A stretch of 8,439 nucleotides of DNA. It comes from an uncultured Lachnospiraceae bacterium (lineage in GTDB: Bacteria; Bacillota; Clostridia; Lachnospirales; Lachnospiraceae). Location of the stretch: the NCBI GenBank assembly GCA_949935685.1, contig CATLGN010000053.1, forward strand, positions 1 through 8,439. Reading direction: 5' to 3'. Shown here piece after piece: positions 6,226-8,439 of this stretch (positions within the stretch are counted from its first letter, which is position 1; each line of letters starts with the position of its first letter). The notes under the pieces are model-generated. The model had not been told where the DNA came from. It searched no databases and saw nothing but the letters and a program-made list of their open reading frames with translations. The position numbers were made by a program, and so were the translations under genes.

Positions 6226-6464
6226 TTTGCCTCCTGCCCGACAGGACTTCCCTGCCGGACGCCTTACGGAGGATATTAGAATTTCTTACTGTTCCGCCAA
6301 CGCCACGCAATTTCCGGGCACGGATGCCCGGAAAAGGCCGGCCCGCGCCCGGACGGCGCGTGGAGGCCGGTTGCGCGCCAGACACCGCCTGCGCCGGAAC
6401 ATTTAGAAATTCTTATATCCGCAGTCCGGCTCCGGCGGGGAATACCTGTCGGGCAGGAGGCAAA
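6226..6464 (+). repeat. Folded element copy 2 (239 bases; candidate structured RNA or cruciform DNA)
   Basis: Same architecture as copy 1 in the opposite orientation. The outer stem pairs 6226-6259 with 6431-6464: 34 positions, 31 Watson-Crick, one G-T, two mismatches; its sequence is unrelated to the outer stem of copy 1. The internal loop (6260-6270 and 6421-6430) repeats GCCTTACGGA and GCAGTCCGG. The second stem pairs 6271-6296 with 6395-6420, 23 of 26 positions paired. The bulge is 10 bases (6297-6306) and 20 bases (6375-6394). The 68-base core (6307-6374) matches copy 1 at 62 positions and all six differences are transitions. Its hairpins are a 10-bp stem with CGGA loop (6311-6334) and CGCGCC/GGCGCG with loop CGGAC (6344-6360). 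The element ends 12 bases after the synthase stop codon. No T-run follows on either side, so it is not a standard terminator. Confidence 0.85.
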
Positions 6465-6476
6465 AACACAATTCTT

Positions 6477-7487
6477 CTACGCCAGATCCTCCCACTGCAG
6501 AACATCCTCTTTCTCCAGGTCCCGCGCCGCTCGTCTCCCAAGCACCTGTTCCAGAAACTTCGGCGCAATCCCGTATCCGGGCCTTTTGATATCCACCGCT
6601 CCGGTATCAATCCGTTCTCCCGCTTTCACATCCCGGCAGAGCACGATGCTTTTGCGGTTATTGCGTCTCGTAACCCGTTCGGCTTCGGCAGGCATTTTGA
6701 TTCCATGCCCCCGCATCACCTCATTTTCGCGCACGGCGTCCACGATGGCCCGCATTTCATCCGGATCCGCGGAGTGCATATGATCGGGGCCGTCCGCCTG
6801 CTTATCATACGTAAAATGTTTTTCCAACATCTGCGCGCCCATAGCGGCGGCGCAGATACAGGCCGTCGTCCCCATCGTATGATCGGAATAGCCGACTGTC
6901 AGGCGGGGAAAGGCGTCATGCAGCGTCTGCATGGCACGCAGGTTCACATCCTCCGGATGGGTCGGATATGCGGTAATGGCATGGAGAATGGTAATTCGGC
7001 TGTTGCCCTCCGCCAGCATGGCGTCCACGGCCTCACGCACTTCCTCCAGCGTACACATTCCCGTGGCATAGATCACCGGCTTGCCTTTGGCGGCAATATA
7101 ACGGAGCAGCGGCAGATTCGCCGCATCGTCCGAACCGGTCTTATAGGCGTCGCAGCCAAGCCGTTCCAGCAGATCCACATCGGTCTTATGCGACGGTGAG
7201 GAAAAAACATCCAGCCCCTTCTCTCTGGCATAGGCAAATACGTCCCGGTGCAGTTCTTCTCCGATCGCATATTCGTCAAACAGTTCGAATTGTGACGTTA
7301 CGCCCGTATTTTCCATGTCAAATATTGCTTTTTTACTGGACAGTGTTTCCGCCCGATATGTCTGCAGCTTCACCGCATCGACGCCGCATGCCTTAGCAGC
7401 GTCAATCAGGCGCACCGCCTGTTCAAACGTCGTAAAGTTACCGCCGATCTCCGCCGCAATATAAATTTTATGTCTGTTCCAGTTCAT
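6477..7487 (-). CDS. NeuB/SpsE-family nonulosonic acid synthase
   Basis: A 336-residue cytosolic synthase that condenses a six-carbon amino sugar with phosphoenolpyruvate to a nine-carbon acid. It has a TIM barrel (about residues 5-265) and a C-terminal antifreeze-like SAF domain (about 278-336, from NRKSIVLCRDVKAGE onward). Family motifs in order: AEIGGNFT (12-19), AVKLQTY (38-44), FSSPSHKTDVDLL (95-107), YKTGSD (115-120), ATGM (141-144), LHAITAYPTHPED (168-180), VGYSDHTMG (198-206), EKHFTYD (222-228), GPDHMHSADPDEM (233-245). His203 and His224 match the manganese ligands His215 and His236 of meningococcal NeuB, with the same spacing of 21. The ATG at 7487 is preferred because AAAGGAG precedes it at 7 bases; an upstream in-frame ATG at 7541 would overlap the preceding gene and add 18 residues without family similarity. 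The substrate (Pse-, Leg- or Neu-type) cannot be fixed from motifs alone. Confidence 0.9.
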   Translation of the reverse strand: MNWNRHKIYIAAEIGGNFTTFEQAVRLIDAAKACGVDAVKLQTYRAETLSSKKAIFDMENTGVTSQFELFDEYAIGEELHRDVFAYAREKGLDVFSSPSHKTDVDLLERLGCDAYKTGSDDAANLPLLRYIAAKGKPVIYATGMCTLEEVREAVDAMLAEGNSRITILHAITAYPTHPEDVNLRAMQTLHDAFPRLTVGYSDHTMGTTACICAAAMGAQMLEKHFTYDKQADGPDHMHSADPDEMRAIVDAVRENEVMRGHGIKMPAEAERVTRRNNRKSIVLCRDVKAGERIDTGAVDIKRPGYGIAPKFLEQVLGRRAARDLEKEDVLQWEDLA

Positions 7488-7513
7488 ATGCCGTCTCCTT
7501 TCTGACAAGCACG

Positions 7514-8437
7514 TCACCTTTTCTGCTTTTCCGCCCTGCATTTTTCTATCATGGCAGTCAACCCCTGCTCCAGCGTATGGGAGGGATGCCAGCCCAGCTT
7601 ATTTTCCGCATGGGAAATATCGGCCACCACATCATTCATTTCATTACGCCGTGTCTGGTTGTTACATTCCACCGGTTTATCCGTACCCAGAATCCGCTGC
7701 ACGGTTTCGATCACCTCGCCCACCGAATAAGAAATGCCCGAACCGATGTTGAATACGTCATAATCCTGCACATGTTTTACCGTCAGGACAATGGCCTCCA
7801 ACAGATCATCCAGATAAACATAATCCCGTTTCGGAGCCAGATCCATCACCCGGATACATGCTTCCTCCATAGCCTGTCCAATAATCTGCGGAATCAGGAA
7901 ATCCCGCTTCTGCCCCGCGCCATACACATTAAACGGCCGGATGATACTGACCCGCACGCCAAACTGCTGCGCATAAAAGGCACAGAGCTCCTCCGCCATA
8001 TATTTTGATTTGGCATACGGATTGTTCGGGCAGATCGGATCCGTCTCCCGAATCGGAATGCGCGCCGGCTGTCCATAGATATATGCACTGATATATGTCA
8101 GAGGAACGCCGTACTTTCTGCACGCTTCCAGCACATGCAGCGTTCCCGCCATATTCGTCTCCAGAAATTCTCCCGGCTCCTCCCAGCTCCGCGGCACAAA
8201 TGTCTTACCTGCCAGATGCACCACATGTCCGATTGATGCCAGTGAAAATCCTTCCACCATCTTCCGGTCCGATACATCCAGCTCCTTCGAAGATACGCCG
8301 CGTACCGCTTCTCCGCTCTGTTTCAGATAAGAGACAAGCGCGCTCCCGATGAAACCGCCTGCTCCCGTTACCAAAATACTTTTTTCCACCCGTCGTCCGC
8401 TCCCTGTGCTTATGTTATCCTGCGCTGCTGTTTTCAT
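7514..8437 (-). CDS. Extended-SDR NAD-dependent nucleotide-sugar epimerase/dehydratase
   Basis: A 307-residue extended short-chain dehydrogenase. The Rossmann signature ILVTGAGGFIGSAL (residues 21-34) has the G-x-x-G-x-x-G at Gly25, Gly28 and Gly31. HLAGKTFVPRSWEEP follows (74-88), then ISAYIYGQP (116-124) with Ser117, and the catalytic Tyr141-x-x-x-Lys145 in NPYAKSKYMAEE. RPFNVYGAGQ (167-176) and RDYVYLDD (204-211) are typical of UDP- or dTDP-sugar epimerases and 4,6-dehydratases. ATG at 8437 overlaps a TAA (TAATG), suggesting coupling to a gene outside the window. A GTG at 8389 with GGGAG 10 bases upstream would give a protein starting VEKSILVTG, a more usual distance to the glycine motif, so the first 16 residues are uncertain. 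The reaction (epimerase, dehydratase or reductase) cannot be settled; its place before NeuB suggests a nucleotide-sugar precursor step. Confidence 0.82.
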   Translation of the reverse strand: MKTAAQDNISTGSGRRVEKSILVTGAGGFIGSALVSYLKQSGEAVRGVSSKELDVSDRKMVEGFSLASIGHVVHLAGKTFVPRSWEEPGEFLETNMAGTLHVLEACRKYGVPLTYISAYIYGQPARIPIRETDPICPNNPYAKSKYMAEELCAFYAQQFGVRVSIIRPFNVYGAGQKRDFLIPQIIGQAMEEACIRVMDLAPKRDYVYLDDLLEAIVLTVKHVQDYDVFNIGSGISYSVGEVIETVQRILGTDKPVECNNQTRRNEMNDVVADISHAENKLGWHPSHTLEQGLTAMIEKCRAEKQKR

Positions 8438-8439
8438 TA

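Noticed and set aside
5903..6464. Rho-independent terminators
   Set aside because: The stems are far longer than usual, contain a branched conserved core, and no T-run follows on either strand.
5903..6464. MITE or insertion sequence remnant with terminal inverted repeats
   Set aside because: Terminal sequences of the two copies are unrelated while each copy pairs with itself; there is no transposase fragment and no clear target duplication. Not fully excluded without a genome-wide search.
5903..6464. CRISPR array or integron attC sites
   Set aside because: There are only two inverted units, no short direct repeats with spacers, and no integron core-site pairs; the units are also much longer than attC sites.
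6177..7199. Long plus-strand reading frame (340 codons) across the second element and the synthase gene
   Set aside because: It is antisense to a NeuB homologue with all family motifs, is rich in His, Arg and Pro as expected of a shadow frame, and crosses the folded element.
7488..7541. 18-residue N-terminal extension of the synthase from an upstream ATG
   Set aside because: It would overlap the preceding gene, lacks family similarity, and the ATG at 7487 has a well-placed AAAGGAG site.

Overview
The window reads as a chromosomal sugar-biosynthesis locus of a Gram-positive, Clostridia-type bacterium, most likely a Lachnospiraceae-like gut Firmicute. This is inferred from tightly packed co-directional genes, strong AGGAGG-type ribosome binding sites, moderate-to-high GC, and a gene set (SpsE/NeuB, SpsF, SpsG/PseG, WbqC, GtrII, MaoC) common in flagellin, spore-coat and surface-glycan loci of that group. 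The species cannot be named from this sequence.

All nine protein genes lie on the minus strand, so transcription runs from high to low coordinates: an extended-SDR nucleotide-sugar epimerase/dehydratase (8437-7514), a NeuB/SpsE-type nonulosonic acid synthase (7487-6477), a 638-base gap without a gene, a PIG-L/LmbE-type deacetylase (5838-5209), an SpsF-like CMP-sugar cytidylyltransferase (5184-4510), a PseG/SpsG-like UDP-sugar hydrolase (4528-3509), a WbqC-family protein (3504-2776), a GtrII-like polytopic membrane glycosyltransferase (2774-1134), a MaoC-like (R)-enoyl-CoA hydratase (1133-714), and a probable GNAT acyltransferase cut by the left window edge (710 to beyond base 1). From 5184 downwards, gaps are 0 to 4 bases or genes overlap, so this block is almost certainly one translationally coupled operon.

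How the genes may work together (inference): the SDR and enzymes outside the window prepare a UDP-linked diamino sugar, the PseG-like enzyme releases UDP, NeuB condenses the sugar with phosphoenolpyruvate to a nine-carbon acid, and the SpsF-like enzyme activates it with CTP. The deacetylase, MaoC hydratase and GNAT look like a module for replacing an N-acetyl group with another acyl group, for example (R)-3-hydroxybutyryl. The GtrII-like protein and WbqC would act in transfer or modification of the sugar.

The most unusual feature is the gap between the synthase and the deacetylase. It holds two head-to-head copies of a large folded element of 237 and 239 bases. The two copies have the same architecture, segment by segment: an outer stem of 32 or 34 positions, a conserved internal loop, a 26-position second stem, a 10/20-21 base asymmetric bulge, and a 68-base core with two hairpins. 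The core and internal loop are nearly identical between copies. The outer stem has an unrelated sequence in each copy and the second stem differs in part, yet each copy pairs with itself almost perfectly. This looks like selection for structure, and I cannot match it to an RNA or DNA element I know.
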